DNA from: Eikenella glucosivorans
GTDB taxonomy: Bacteria; Pseudomonadota; Gammaproteobacteria; Burkholderiales; Neisseriaceae
Direction of reading: 5' to 3'
Length of the DNA: 64,000 bases
NCBI RefSeq assembly: GCF_016025525.2
Contig: NZ_JACSGR010000006.1
Coordinates: forward strand, 62,001-126,000
Positions 1 through 9,406 of the stretch are shown here, piece by piece (the stretch's first letter is position 1; every line of letters begins with the position of its first letter). The notes under the pieces were generated by a model. It did no database searches. It saw only the letters and a program-made list of their open reading frames with translations, and was not told where the DNA came from. A program made the position numbers and the translations under genes.

Positions 1-881
1 ATGCGCTCGGTGTCGGTGGTTTTCAGGTAGCCTTTGCGCTCGGAGAGGCGGGCGGCGAGCACCATGCCGGCGGCCACGGCTTCGCCGTGCAGCCAGTTGC
101 CGTAGCCCATTTGGGTTTCGATGGCGTGGCCGAAGGTGTGGCCGAGGTTGAGGTGGGCGCGGATGCCTTGCTCTTTTTCGTCTTGCTCGACGATGTCGGC
201 TTTCATTTGGCAGCAGTGGCGGATGATGCCGGCGAGGGCGGCTTGGTCTTGCTGCATAATGGCGGGCATGTTTTGCTCGAGCCGGGAAAGGAAGTCGATG
301 TCGCCGAGCAGGGCGTATTTGATGACTTCAGCGAGGCCGGCGGAAAATTCGCGCGGGGGGAGGGTGCGCAGGGTGGCGGTGTCGGCGATGACGGCTTGGG
401 GCTGGTAGAAGGCGCCGATCATGTTTTTGCCGAGGGGGTGGTTGATGCCGGTTTTGCCGCCCACGGAGGAGTCGACTTGGCTGAGCAGGGTGGTGGGGAT
501 TTGGATGAAGGGGATGCCGCGTTGGTAGGTGGCGGCGGCAAAGCCGGCGAGATCGCCGATAACGCCGCCGCCGAGGGCGAGGATGGTGGTGCGGCGGTCG
601 GCGTGGTGTTGTAGCAGACTGGTATAGATTTGCTGGAGGGACTCGTTGCTTTTGTATTGTTCGCCGTCCGGCAGGATGATGGGGCATACGGCAATGCCGA
701 GCTGCCGGCAGGCGGCTTCTACGGGGGCGAGGTAGAGTGGGGCGACGGTTTCGTTGCTGACGATGGCGGCTTTGTCGCGGATATGGGGGCGGATGAGCTC
801 GGCAAGATTGTCGAGCAGGCGGTGGCCGATGTGGATGGGGTAATTGTGGCCGGGGGTGTGAACGCTCAGGGTTTGCATCAT
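1..881 (-). CDS. aroB: 3-dehydroquinate synthase, 3' end outside the window
   Basis: Shikimate-pathway enzyme converting DAHP to 3-dehydroquinate in the cytoplasm. Reading leftward from the ATG at 881 gives about 293 codons of a protein that is usually about 360 residues. The nucleotide-binding segment GGGVIGDLAGF, the substrate loop DSSVGGKTGIN and the zinc-ligand segment NLGHTFGHAIE are all visible. The ATG overlaps the aroK stop by four bases (ATGA), so the two are translationally coupled as the last genes of the pilMNOPQ-aroK-aroB unit. An uptake sequence at 22-33 lies inside the reading frame and encodes part of ERKGYLKTTD near the C-terminus. Identification is secure. Confidence 0.95.
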   Translation of the reverse strand, partial: MMQTLSVHTPGHNYPIHIGHRLLDNLAELIRPHIRDKAAIVSNETVAPLYLAPVEAACRQLGIAVCPIILPDGEQYKSNESLQQIYTSLLQHHADRRTTILALGGGVIGDLAGFAAATYQRGIPFIQIPTTLLSQVDSSVGGKTGINHPLGKNMIGAFYQPQAVIADTATLRTLPPREFSAGLAEVIKYALLGDIDFLSRLEQNMPAIMQQDQAALAGIIRHCCQMKADIVEQDEKEQGIRAHLNLGHTFGHAIETQMGYGNWLHGEAVAAGMVLAARLSERKGYLKTTDTER

Positions 882-1426
882 GGGGATTCGGGACTGTGTT
901 GTTGGATGAGGTGCAACAGCTGTTTAGTGATTTGTGGGCAGGAATGTTGCGGCGGGATGTTGAATATGAGGTGGGCGGTTTCGCGGTAGAGGGGGTCGCG
1001 CTGTTGGTAGAGGGCTTGTAGTTTGCCGAGGGGGTCGGCTACCTGAAGCAAGGGGCGGTTTTTGTCGTATTGGATGCGCTGGTAGAGAATTTCTGGCATG
1101 GTATGCAGATAAATCACTGTGCCACGGGTACGCAGGCATTGGCGGTTTTCCGGGGAGAGGATAGCGCCGCCGCCAGTGGCCAATATTAGAGAATGGCGTT
1201 GGGTGAGCTCATCAATAACGGCAGCTTCGCGTTTGCGGAAACCGACTTCGCCTTCCAGCTCGAAAATGGTGGGGATGGATACGCCGGTGCGCTGGCAAAT
1301 GAATTGGTCGCTATCGACAAAATCACGGTGCAAAAGCGCTGCCAATTGCTTGCCGTGTGTGGTTTTGCCTGCGCCCATCAAGCCGATGAGAAAAATATTG
1401 CCTGCCATGTTGTCCATGGCAGGCAT
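878..1426 (-). CDS. aroK: shikimate kinase
   Basis: Phosphorylates shikimate to shikimate 3-phosphate with ATP. The Walker A motif GLMGAGKTT lies at residues 15-23, the substrate-binding ATGGGAI segment is mid-protein, and a lid-like NRPLL segment follows. At 182 residues it is slightly longer than usual. The start is uncertain: in-frame ATGs at 1426, 1417 and 1408 all lack a good Shine-Dalgarno sequence, and either internal one would give a more typical N-terminus. It lies 29 bp after pilQ and overlaps aroB, the neisserial gene order. Confidence 0.93.
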   Translation of the reverse strand: MPAMDNMAGNIFLIGLMGAGKTTHGKQLAALLHRDFVDSDQFICQRTGVSIPTIFELEGEVGFRKREAAVIDELTQRHSLILATGGGAILSPENRQCLRTRGTVIYLHTMPEILYQRIQYDKNRPLLQVADPLGKLQALYQQRDPLYRETAHLIFNIPPQHSCPQITKQLLHLIQQHSPESP

Positions 1427-1455
1427 TTTAACCGAATCAATCGGAAAATTGCTAC

Positions 1456-3582
1456 TTAGTAGCGCAGAACGTTGCCTTCGCTGCCCATGATGCGCGGAGT
1501 GATGAAGATCAGCAGTTCGTTGCGTGTTTCGTTGCGTCTAGTACCACGGAACAAGTTACCAACTACAGGAATATCACCTAACAGTGGTACCTTGTATTGG
1601 GCATTGGAGTTATTTTCCTCATAAATACCGCCCAAGATGATGGTACCGCCATCTTCTACCATGGCACGGGTGTTCAGCTCTTTGGTGCTAATACATGGAG
1701 TACCCAGTACGCTACAGTTTTCATCTACTGAGTCTTTATTCAGCTTGATGTCCATAATCACGTTGCCATCAGGCGTGATTTGAGGAGTAACTGTTAAACC
1801 CAGTACGGCTTCCTTGAAGCTAGTGCTGGTGGCGCCGCTGGAAGAAGCTTCCTGATAGGGGATTTCCTGACCGGATTTGATGGTGGCTTCTTTACGGTCT
1901 TGAGTCAGCACACGCGGACTGGAAATAATCTTACCGCGGTTCTGTTCTTGCATAGCGGTCAATTCGAGACCGAGGGCGCCGGAAGATAAAGCGCGGACAA
2001 TAGTTAGCGAAGAAGTAGCTGAGGCTGCTGGCAAGTTTACGTTTGGAGCAAGATTGAAGACGTTGCCCGTAGTAGTGGAACCACCACCTAAGCCGCTACC
2101 AAACCGAGTTGAACCGATAGTGCGATCATAGCCAAATCTTACGCCAAGAGCACGGGAGAAACCATCGTTGGCTTCTACAATCCGAGCTTCAATCATTACT
2201 TGACGGGCAGGAACGTCCAATTGTTCAATCAGGCGTTCAAATTCTTTAATCACATTTCGATTATCCTTGATGATTAAAGTATTAGTTGATGGGTCAATAA
2301 CTGCAGAACCACGACTGCTAAGCAAGGAGTTATTGTTATTACCACTGCCCCCTGAACTACCAGAATCACTAATGTTTAAGATCTTACGGAATTCATTGAC
2401 ATCTTTATATTTCAGTTGGAAGGTACGCGATTCAAGAGGTCCTAGTTCTTCAATACGTTTAGCAGTTTCTAAACGGCCCAAATCAATTGTTTGCCACTCT
2501 TTGGCGGGGGCAACATTGATGATATTACCATTACGGCGAGCTTCTAAATCTCGTGATTGCATTACCAAATCCAAAGCCTGATCCCAAGGTACATCTTTAA
2601 GGGATAAAGTCATTTTCCCAGAAACGCTGTCGCTGGCCACGATATTCATATTGGATTCTTTAGCCAAGATTTGTAGGATGGTACGAACATCTACGTCTTG
2701 GAAATCTAAAGAAACACGCTTTCCTGTGAAGTGGCGGTTGCGGTTTCGATTGATACCATCTTCGGCTACTACAGTCTTGGGAGAAACGGTAATAGAGTAG
2801 CGACCAGCAGCTTGGTTGGTTTTGTATTCCCAACCACCCTGAGTCTTAATGGTAATCTCGGTATCGTTACCCAAGCGACGCAGATTGATGGTACGAACTG
2901 GGGTGCTAAAATCGGTTACATCCAAATTGCGCTGAGCAGCAACCGGCAGCTGGTTATTTTTCATCAAAATAACCAAATTATTGCCGCGCTGTTTAATCTC
3001 TGGAGTGCCGCGATAACCAGCAGTATTGATTTCAATCACGCCAGAGTTATTGCTACCCTTGTGGAAATCAACACCCACATTAGCAGTATTACTGCCCGGG
3101 GTACTTTGAGTTGTAGCTGGCCTGCTATCAGTTACAGCTAAAGTTTCTTGCTGGATTTGATTAGCAGGAGTTGTTGCTGCTACAGATGTAGCAGGAGAGT
3201 TCCCAGCTTCATTAATATAAATCCAGACTTCATTACCTTTGATTTCTGCATTATATTGGCCAGGGCGGTTCAAGTTGAGTAATACGCGGGTTTTGCTGCT
3301 GTCTTGGGCAACAGCGATTTGGCTGAGCAGGCTGTCATTATATTGCAGAACCGGCTGGCTAAGATTTGCTCCTGTGTTGGGGAAATCTAAAGCAATACGG
3401 GATGGGGTGGTAGTAATAAAACCGCTTGGTTTCAACATGTCGCGGTCAAAACGAATTTTGACTACTTTTTGATTATTTGGTAAGGCTGATACATTAATAT
3501 CAGTAATGTTACCAGCCAATACACCTTGCATGGCCAAGCTCATACCCAAAGCGGTTAGATAGTGTAGTTTTTTGAGTTTCAT
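1456..3582 (-). CDS. pilQ: type IV pilus secretin PilQ
   Basis: Outer-membrane secretin through which type IV pili extrude; in Neisseriaceae it is also the DNA-uptake channel. The 708-residue product has a signal peptide ending near residue 23 (GVLA), an AMIN domain at about 27-130 and a second AMIN-like segment at about 170-270. An STN/N0 domain at 295-365, an N1 domain at 375-470 and the secretin domain at 480-705 follow. A Ser/Gly/Asn-rich linker interrupts N1. The basic small repeats seen in meningococcal PilQ are not evident. It is the fifth gene of the pilMNOPQ operon, 21 bp after pilP. Confidence 0.97.
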   Translation of the reverse strand: MKLKKLHYLTALGMSLAMQGVLAGNITDINVSALPNNQKVVKIRFDRDMLKPSGFITTTPSRIALDFPNTGANLSQPVLQYNDSLLSQIAVAQDSSKTRVLLNLNRPGQYNAEIKGNEVWIYINEAGNSPATSVAATTPANQIQQETLAVTDSRPATTQSTPGSNTANVGVDFHKGSNNSGVIEINTAGYRGTPEIKQRGNNLVILMKNNQLPVAAQRNLDVTDFSTPVRTINLRRLGNDTEITIKTQGGWEYKTNQAAGRYSITVSPKTVVAEDGINRNRNRHFTGKRVSLDFQDVDVRTILQILAKESNMNIVASDSVSGKMTLSLKDVPWDQALDLVMQSRDLEARRNGNIINVAPAKEWQTIDLGRLETAKRIEELGPLESRTFQLKYKDVNEFRKILNISDSGSSGGSGNNNNSLLSSRGSAVIDPSTNTLIIKDNRNVIKEFERLIEQLDVPARQVMIEARIVEANDGFSRALGVRFGYDRTIGSTRFGSGLGGGSTTTGNVFNLAPNVNLPAASATSSLTIVRALSSGALGLELTAMQEQNRGKIISSPRVLTQDRKEATIKSGQEIPYQEASSSGATSTSFKEAVLGLTVTPQITPDGNVIMDIKLNKDSVDENCSVLGTPCISTKELNTRAMVEDGGTIILGGIYEENNSNAQYKVPLLGDIPVVGNLFRGTRRNETRNELLIFITPRIMGSEGNVLRY

Positions 3583-3603
3583 AACGTAAATCCCTTGGTA
3601 AGT

Positions 3604-4137
3604 TTAATTAGGTTTTGATTGGTTAGCATCTTGGGTATTTAATTCCAATTCTGCTGTTCTACGTTGCCATGCGCCATAGCTGTCTTCGGTTACTTCGGAC
3701 AAAATCAGTTTATCTGGGGTAATGGCAGTAATTTGACCATAGTTTTGGCCAAGATAGTTGCCAACACGTACAGTATAGGTATGACCATCGGCTTCCACAA
3801 AGGCAGAAAGTTGATTCCCTCGTTTAATCGATCCTACATAGCGCAAACTTTCCAAACTAAAGTTTTCCAAAATTTCTTTTGGTCGGTTTGGATTCGGAGC
3901 GTTAACGCCATTTTGTTGGGTTGGACGGAGACGTTTGGAGTCGAAAATATTCAAACCATTGATAACAGGATCAACATATTCAGGAGATTTTGAAATCGTA
4001 GGGATCTCAGGCTGGCGAACGTTATTTTTTGCTTCAGTTTGAGCATTGTCCATCCATTGTTGTAAGTCTCCCTTGGTTAATGAGCAGGCTGTCAGCAGAA
4101 AGAATGCTGAGAACCATAATATATTTTTCTTCATCAT
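3604..4137 (-). CDS. pilP: type IV pilus assembly lipoprotein PilP
   Basis: Inner-membrane-anchored lipoprotein that links the PilMNO platform to the periplasmic part of PilQ. A signal peptide ends in the lipobox LTAC (Cys18). A low-complexity linker runs to about residue 80 and is followed by the beta-rich C-terminal domain (FSLESLRYVGSIKRGNQ onward) typical of PilP. At 177 residues it is of normal length. It lies between pilO (33 bp gap) and pilQ (21 bp gap), which supports the call. Confidence 0.95.
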   Translation of the reverse strand: MMKKNILWFSAFFLLTACSLTKGDLQQWMDNAQTEAKNNVRQPEIPTISKSPEYVDPVINGLNIFDSKRLRPTQQNGVNAPNPNRPKEILENFSLESLRYVGSIKRGNQLSAFVEADGHTYTVRVGNYLGQNYGQITAITPDKLILSEVTEDSYGAWQRRTAELELNTQDANQSKPN

Positions 4138-4170
4138 AAAATATCCTTACGTAAAGAGTTCACTTATTGG

Positions 4171-4785
4171 TTATTCAGCCTGAGATACGGCAGAAGCTGC
4201 AGCAGTCTCACTAGGTGCCAATGCTTTATAAGTATTGGCATTGGCAGTTAGTGTTAGTAATCCGTTGCTATCTTTGGCATCCGAAGGAACAAGATTTATT
4301 TTATCTAAGGTAACAATACGTGACAGACGGCCAACATCACGAACAAATTGTGCAATTTGTTCATAGTTCCCTGAAATTGAGATTTCATATGGAAGCTGCT
4401 GCACATTGTCTAAATCTATCGGATCCAATGGTTTCACACTGTTCATCCGCATGCTGTTCTTAGCGCCAGCTTGATGTAACTCTTGAATCAGATTAGGGAT
4501 TTCAGCATCAGTTGGTAACTGTTTCAGTAACACGTTGAAAGCAGTTCGGATTTTTTCTAACTCATCTTTCAATACAGGAAGATTTGCAGCTTGATTAGCT
4601 TTATTTTGATATTCTGTTTTTAGTTCTTCTTCTTTTTGCTCCAAGGTACCCAGTTCTTCCCATTGACTTTGAAATAGGGCAAAGTAGCCTGCAGTTAGAA
4701 GAAGTACGACAATAGCAATACCGGCGCCAAGCTGAATCAGTTTATTTTGTTTATATAAAGTATTTAAATCAAAATTTTGTGCCAT
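4171..4785 (-). CDS. pilO: type IV pilus alignment protein PilO
   Basis: Bitopic inner-membrane protein of the alignment subcomplex, partner of PilN. Of 204 residues, one hydrophobic segment lies at about 16-38 after a short cytoplasmic tail. A coiled coil rich in Glu/Lys follows at about 40-85, then the ferredoxin-like periplasmic domain (EISISGNYEQIAQFVRDVGRL at about 130-150). It is 15 bp downstream of pilN in the same operon. Confidence 0.95.
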   Translation of the reverse strand: MAQNFDLNTLYKQNKLIQLGAGIAIVVLLLTAGYFALFQSQWEELGTLEQKEEELKTEYQNKANQAANLPVLKDELEKIRTAFNVLLKQLPTDAEIPNLIQELHQAGAKNSMRMNSVKPLDPIDLDNVQQLPYEISISGNYEQIAQFVRDVGRLSRIVTLDKINLVPSDAKDSNGLLTLTANANTYKALAPSETAAASAVSQAE

Positions 4786-4800
4786 GATTATATCCTTCCG

Positions 4801-5478
4801 TTAATTTGTAGGGGAGGAAGTAGGTACAGCGGAAGTAGCAGATGCTGGAGCCGTATTGGATGTGGATGCTGAAGAAGTAGTAGTTTCTACAGGCATTACT
4901 ACGGTAGCAGCATTAGCAAAGTCAGGACTTATCGGTGCGGATGCGGAAACAGCTACAGTCAATTCAAACTCCTGCACAGAGTCTACTTTGTTGATGCTAT
5001 CCAATGAAGGTTGCCCAAAAACATTGGTAGTTGGAATAACACGCATAAAATCAGCAATTTTACTATCACTGGTTGCTTTACCAGTTAAAGTATAGGTGCT
5101 GACATCTTTTGCTTTGATACCAGTCAAATACACTCCTTCCGGTGCAACGGTATTTAAGGAATCAATCATACGTGCTGCTTCAAAGCGTTTATTTTCTAGC
5201 TCCTCCACTTTAGCTTTTCGGGCTAAGAAATCTCGCTTTTCAGCTTCTAATGACTGAACTTCTTTAATTTGGATATCAAGTTTAGCAATGCCGTCTGTTA
5301 ACTCTTGATTACGTGATTCTTGATTTAAAATCATCCCACTGAGGGAAACGTATACAAAGGCCAACAAACCTACACCTACGAGGGCAGAGAAAATCATCAA
5401 GCGAGTGAATTGAGATTTTTTCTGTTTATCCTGCTCCTCGCGGTAGGGCAGCATATTAAGTTTAATTAATGGAATCAT
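4801..5478 (-). CDS. pilN: type IV pilus assembly protein PilN
   Basis: Inner-membrane protein that binds PilM through its N-terminal tail and pairs with PilO. The N-terminus MIPLIKLNMLPYRE is the conserved PilM-binding motif (INLLPWR type). A transmembrane helix at about 27-50 and a periplasmic coiled coil and ferredoxin-like fold follow. The last 40 residues are a Ser/Thr/Ala/Pro-rich tail of low complexity. The start is one base after the pilM stop, so translation is probably coupled. Confidence 0.95.
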   Translation of the reverse strand: MIPLIKLNMLPYREEQDKQKKSQFTRLMIFSALVGVGLLAFVYVSLSGMILNQESRNQELTDGIAKLDIQIKEVQSLEAEKRDFLARKAKVEELENKRFEAARMIDSLNTVAPEGVYLTGIKAKDVSTYTLTGKATSDSKIADFMRVIPTTNVFGQPSLDSINKVDSVQEFELTVAVSASAPISPDFANAATVVMPVETTTSSASTSNTAPASATSAVPTSSPTN

Positions 5479-5479
5479 T

Positions 5480-6577
5480 TTATAGTCCTCTTACAGCTAA
5501 TCCAAAAGCAACAGTCAGTTGGCCGGATTCTAGGTTGAATTTAGAGTTTTCAGTTTTACCAGTTTGGGCGCTAACAATAGGTTCTACCTGTTGGGTAGAA
5601 ATATTGGTTTGGGCATAAACTGTTTTGGCTAAACCGAAAGGCTGCATAAACGGACACCCTGAAATCAAGATATGTTTTACACTGTCCTGATAATCACTGC
5701 TTACTGTAGTGTAATAGAACTGCAATACCCTCTGAATTTCCTGAGTCAGTTGACTATTGAAATGGTCCGCCACAGTTCCTTGAAAGTCAGCAGGTTTGTT
5801 GCTCTTGAAACGCATACTCCAAGCATCGTCCTCACTCAGTTTATATTGACGCTGGATATTGTGTGTTAGTTGTTTATTGCCAAAATTGGTCTCTTGCTTA
5901 TAGATGATATTGCCGTTTTGGAGGATCAAGGCTTTCGTTTGATCTTCGTCGACATGGAAAATAGCCAGTTTTTGGTGTTCCAAGTCTGGTGCAAACTGAT
6001 CAATCCAAATAGAAAAGGCGTTTACGATTGCCAAAGTATCCACGTCCATTTGGGATAAAGGGATATCTGCATCCGCAAACAAGTCTGAGCGCAAATCCAC
6101 GTCATCGCGTTTAGCTGCAGCCATGACTAATTCTATAACGTTACCATTTTGTAATTCGGCAGTTTCCTGATAGTCATAGCTCAGATTATCTGAGCCGATA
6201 GTTTGGCTAGCCTCCAATTCTACAAACTCCTCTAGAGGTAGATCGGAGCTACGGGCATCATAGGAGATGGTTTGAATGGTAGTTAATGACTGCGGCAAAG
6301 CGGCTGTCACATTCTTGCAACTGCTGCCGAGTTGTTGGTAAGCTTGTTGTAAATATGACACGAGTTGGTCATGATCTTCGATGTTGCCGTTTATAATAAC
6401 GCCCTTGGGTAGTGGCTGGATGGTGTAGTTTTCCAGCCGGACATTACCCGGAACGCTGCCAGCAAGATGTACCATGTTAATGGCATTTGGCGTAATATCC
6501 ACGCCCAAGCAGCCTTTGCCGCCAAAAGACATTTTGGTCTTTTGTTTTGATTTTTTTGGTTTTTTTGATATTCGCAT
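5480..6577 (-). CDS. pilM: type IV pilus actin-like protein PilM
   Basis: Cytoplasmic actin-fold ATP-binding protein that anchors the pilus alignment complex through PilN. The 365-residue product opens with a very basic tail, then CLGVDITPNAINMVHL, the phosphate-1 strand of actin-like proteins. ALPQSLTTIQTI and the C-terminal AFGLAVRGL are also typical of PilM. A strong Shine-Dalgarno sequence (GGGAGG on the minus strand) precedes the ATG. It is the first gene of the operon and diverges from ponA. Confidence 0.95.
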   Translation of the reverse strand: MRISKKPKKSKQKTKMSFGGKGCLGVDITPNAINMVHLAGSVPGNVRLENYTIQPLPKGVIINGNIEDHDQLVSYLQQAYQQLGSSCKNVTAALPQSLTTIQTISYDARSSDLPLEEFVELEASQTIGSDNLSYDYQETAELQNGNVIELVMAAAKRDDVDLRSDLFADADIPLSQMDVDTLAIVNAFSIWIDQFAPDLEHQKLAIFHVDEDQTKALILQNGNIIYKQETNFGNKQLTHNIQRQYKLSEDDAWSMRFKSNKPADFQGTVADHFNSQLTQEIQRVLQFYYTTVSSDYQDSVKHILISGCPFMQPFGLAKTVYAQTNISTQQVEPIVSAQTGKTENSKFNLESGQLTVAFGLAVRGL

Positions 6578-6651
6578 CTTTAAGCCTCCCTTTGAAAGAC
6601 CGGCGAAACGGTCACAGGTAAATTTATATCAGGTTTAGCGTTTTCTTGCAT

Positions 6652-6679
6652 AAATTAAGGTATAGTTTACTTTAGTCAA
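6652..6679 (-). promoter_or_regulatory. putative sigma-70 promoter of the pil operon
   Basis: On the minus strand TTGACT (6679-6674) and TAATTT (6657-6652) are separated by 16 bp, about 75 bp before the pilM ATG in the divergent pilM-ponA gap. The gap is AT-rich and has no uptake sequence. A matching ponA promoter was not clear. Confidence 0.5.
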
Positions 6680-6708
6680 AGTACATATTGATAGAAAAAT
6701 CTTTAGTT

Positions 6709-9072
6709 ATGTTCAGAAAAATTTTTAAAACAGTGTTTGGATTGCTGTTGGGACTGGCCTTGTTCGGGGTTGGCCTGCTGGCGATTGCGGTTTTGGTTGC
6801 CTATCCCAAGCTACCTAGTTTGGAAACGGTAACAAATTATCAGCCGAGGATGCCGCTGACGATTTATTCTTCAGACGGTAAGTTGATCGGTATGTATGGC
6901 GAGGAGCGCCGTGCGTTTACCAAAATTGACGAATTTCCGCCGGTGTTGATCAATGCGGTGATTGCGGCAGAGGATAAACGCTTCTACCAGCACTGGGGCG
7001 TGGACGTGACCGGTGTGGCGCGCGCGCTGATCGGCAACTTCCGTGCTGGTGGCGTGCAATCCGGTGCCAGCACCATTACCCAGCAGGTGGCCCGCAACTT
7101 CTATTTAACCAACGAACGCAGCTACCGCCGCAAATTCAACGAAGCGCTGCTGGCTTATAAGATTGAGCAATCGTTGAGCAAGCAGCAGATTCTCGAGCTG
7201 TATTTCAACCAGATTTATTTGGGCCAACGCGCTTATGGGTTTGCGGCCGCTTCGCAGATTTATTTCAATAAGCCGGTTAAAGACCTGACTTTGGCCGAAG
7301 CCACGATTTTAGCCGGTCTGCCCAAGGCGCCGTCTTCTTTCAATCCGATTGTGAATCCAGCCCGTGCCAAACTGCGCCAGCAATATATTCTGAATAATAT
7401 GGTGGAAGAGAAGATGATCACGCCGCAACAGCGCGATCAGGCTTTGGCCGAAGAGCTTCATTACCAGCGCCAGCAGGTGGAGATTGACCAAAACTCCCTG
7501 TATGTGGCCGAAATGGTGCGTCAGGAAATGTATGACCGCTACGGCGAAGATGCCTACACCCAAGGTTTCCGTGTGTATACCACTGTCAGCTCGGAAAGCC
7601 AGAAAGTGGCCACCCACGCATTGCGCCGCGCACTGAAAGGGTTCGGGCTGGGCGCTTATCGGGGTGCGGAAGCCTTCATTGATCTGAAAACCATCGAACC
7701 GGACGCGTTGGACGAAAACCTAGATCAATACCTGGATACGCTTTACACCGTAGACGGCCTACAGCCCGCCGTGGTACTACAAGCCAGCCGTTCGGGCATC
7801 GAAGCTTATACGCAAGGTGGCAGCCGCATCAAAATCAGCGGCAGTTCGCTCAATCATGTGGCGCGCACCATCAACAACGGCAAAGATAATGCCATCCGCC
7901 CCGGCGCCGTTATCCGCGTGCGCAAGCTGGATCGAGGCTGGCAAATCAGCCAGATGCCGGAGCTGCAAGGCGCGTTTGTGGCACTGGACAGCAAAACCGG
8001 CGCCATCCGCGCGCTGGTGGGCGGTTTCGACTTCCACAGCAAGAGCTTTAACCGTGCAACACAAGCCGAACGCCAGCCTGGTTCTACTTTCAAACCTTTT
8101 GTTTACTCCGCTGCCCTGGCCAAAGGCATGACAGCTGCCACCACCATCAATGATGCCCCGCTCGAATTGCCCGGCATGGGTTCCGGCGGCCGCCCGTGGC
8201 GCCCGAAAAACTCTGACGGCCGCTATTCCGGCTTCATCACACTACGCCAGGCGCTCACTGCTTCCAAAAACATGGTGTCCATCCGCATTGTGATGGCTCT
8301 CGGGCCGCACGAAGTGCATCAATATGTGCAGCGTTTCGGCTTTAGCGCCCGGCAGGTTCCCGATTCGCTATCGATGGCCTTGGGCAGCGGCGTGGCCACA
8401 CCCTTGCAGATGGCGCAGGCTTATGCTGTGTTTGCCAACGGCGGCTATAAAGTTTCACCCTATTTGATCGACCGCATCGAAGATAGCCAGGGCCGCCTGC
8501 GCGCACAGATGAAGCCTTTGGTGGCCGGCGAGAGCGCGCCGCAGGTGATTGACCCGCGCAACGCCTACATCATGTACACCATCATGCAAGACGTGGTGCG
8601 CCGCGGCACCGGCGCCCGTGCCAACGCGCTGGGCCGCCGCGATATTGCCGGCAAAACCGGTACCACCAACGAAAACAAAGATGCCTGGTTTGCCGGCTTC
8701 AATCCCGATTTGGTGGGCGTGGTTTACATCGGCTTTGACAAACCGCGCAGCATGGGCCGCGCGGGCTTCGGCGGCACCATTGCCCTGCCGGTGTGGGTGG
8801 AATACATGCGCTATGCGCTCAAAGGCGTGCCGCAGAAAGACATGCCGATGCCCGCGAAACTTGTGCGCAACGGCGGCGAATACTTCCTGCAAGAACAGCA
8901 GAGCACCAACCCGCGCCTAGCCATCGACAACCGCGGCGCCGCGCCCGATGCGGCCGACATCCAAGCCGCTGGTGGCGATCCCGTGATTCCGGACGAAGGC
9001 ACACCGGTTGAGCCGGTGGCACCGCAAGGCGGCGGTGCGGCACCTTCGCAGGAGATTGACGCGCTGTTCTAA
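6709..9072 (+). CDS. ponA: penicillin-binding protein 1A (transglycosylase/transpeptidase)
   Basis: Bifunctional peptidoglycan synthase. A single transmembrane helix near the N-terminus (FGLLLGLALFGVGLLAIAVL) is followed by the GT51 glycosyltransferase domain, with AAEDKRFYQHWGVD and GASTITQQVARN, at about 45-220. An OB-like insertion follows, and then the transpeptidase domain with the serine motif in RQPGSTFKPF, SKN in LTASKNMVS and KTGTT. The reading frame extends upstream to a TTG at 6688, but the ATG at 6709 (MFRKIFKTVFG) matches the usual neisserial start better and gives 787 residues. The tail is Pro/Ala/Gly-rich. It is encoded divergently from pilM, as in Neisseria. Confidence 0.96.
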   Translation: MFRKIFKTVFGLLLGLALFGVGLLAIAVLVAYPKLPSLETVTNYQPRMPLTIYSSDGKLIGMYGEERRAFTKIDEFPPVLINAVIAAEDKRFYQHWGVDVTGVARALIGNFRAGGVQSGASTITQQVARNFYLTNERSYRRKFNEALLAYKIEQSLSKQQILELYFNQIYLGQRAYGFAAASQIYFNKPVKDLTLAEATILAGLPKAPSSFNPIVNPARAKLRQQYILNNMVEEKMITPQQRDQALAEELHYQRQQVEIDQNSLYVAEMVRQEMYDRYGEDAYTQGFRVYTTVSSESQKVATHALRRALKGFGLGAYRGAEAFIDLKTIEPDALDENLDQYLDTLYTVDGLQPAVVLQASRSGIEAYTQGGSRIKISGSSLNHVARTINNGKDNAIRPGAVIRVRKLDRGWQISQMPELQGAFVALDSKTGAIRALVGGFDFHSKSFNRATQAERQPGSTFKPFVYSAALAKGMTAATTINDAPLELPGMGSGGRPWRPKNSDGRYSGFITLRQALTASKNMVSIRIVMALGPHEVHQYVQRFGFSARQVPDSLSMALGSGVATPLQMAQAYAVFANGGYKVSPYLIDRIEDSQGRLRAQMKPLVAGESAPQVIDPRNAYIMYTIMQDVVRRGTGARANALGRRDIAGKTGTTNENKDAWFAGFNPDLVGVVYIGFDKPRSMGRAGFGGTIALPVWVEYMRYALKGVPQKDMPMPAKLVRNGGEYFLQEQQSTNPRLAIDNRGAAPDAADIQAAGGDPVIPDEGTPVEPVAPQGGGAAPSQEIDALF

Positions 9073-9093
9073 ACGCCAGCCGAGCTGAAACAA

Positions 9094-9142
9094 AAGGCTA
9101 CCTGAAAACGCCAAACTTTGATTGGGTTTTCAGGTAGCCTTT
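9094..9142 (+). terminator. inverted uptake-sequence pair after ponA
   Basis: AGGCTACCTGAA at 9095-9106 and its complement at 9129-9140 can form a hairpin followed by TTT, just after the ponA stop. The rest of the 9073-9406 gap holds three more single uptake sequences (9185-9196, 9249-9260, 9339-9350) and no gene that I can see. Confidence 0.75.
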
Positions 9143-9406
9143 AATTGATGTACACATCTTGCAGATTGCCGATGTTTGCCATCAAGGCTACCTGAAAAAA
9201 CATCAACAGCCGAAGCAACTGCATACCGTATGCCAATCAGCGGCTTAAAGGCTACCTGAAAACAGCGGCACAGCCAAAAGCACGCCCCGAACATTTCGTT
9301 TTGCAGAAATCACGCCTTCACTTGGTAGCACCCCGTTTTTCAGGTAGCCTGATTGCCACTTGGCGATTACAATAGCCGCCTTTCCCCCATTTCCCGAGCG
9401 CACATC

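Noticed and set aside
6688..6708. A TTG start that would add seven residues to PonA
   Set aside because: The ATG at 6709 gives the N-terminus seen in neisserial PBP1A and the TTG has no ribosome site. It cannot be fully excluded.
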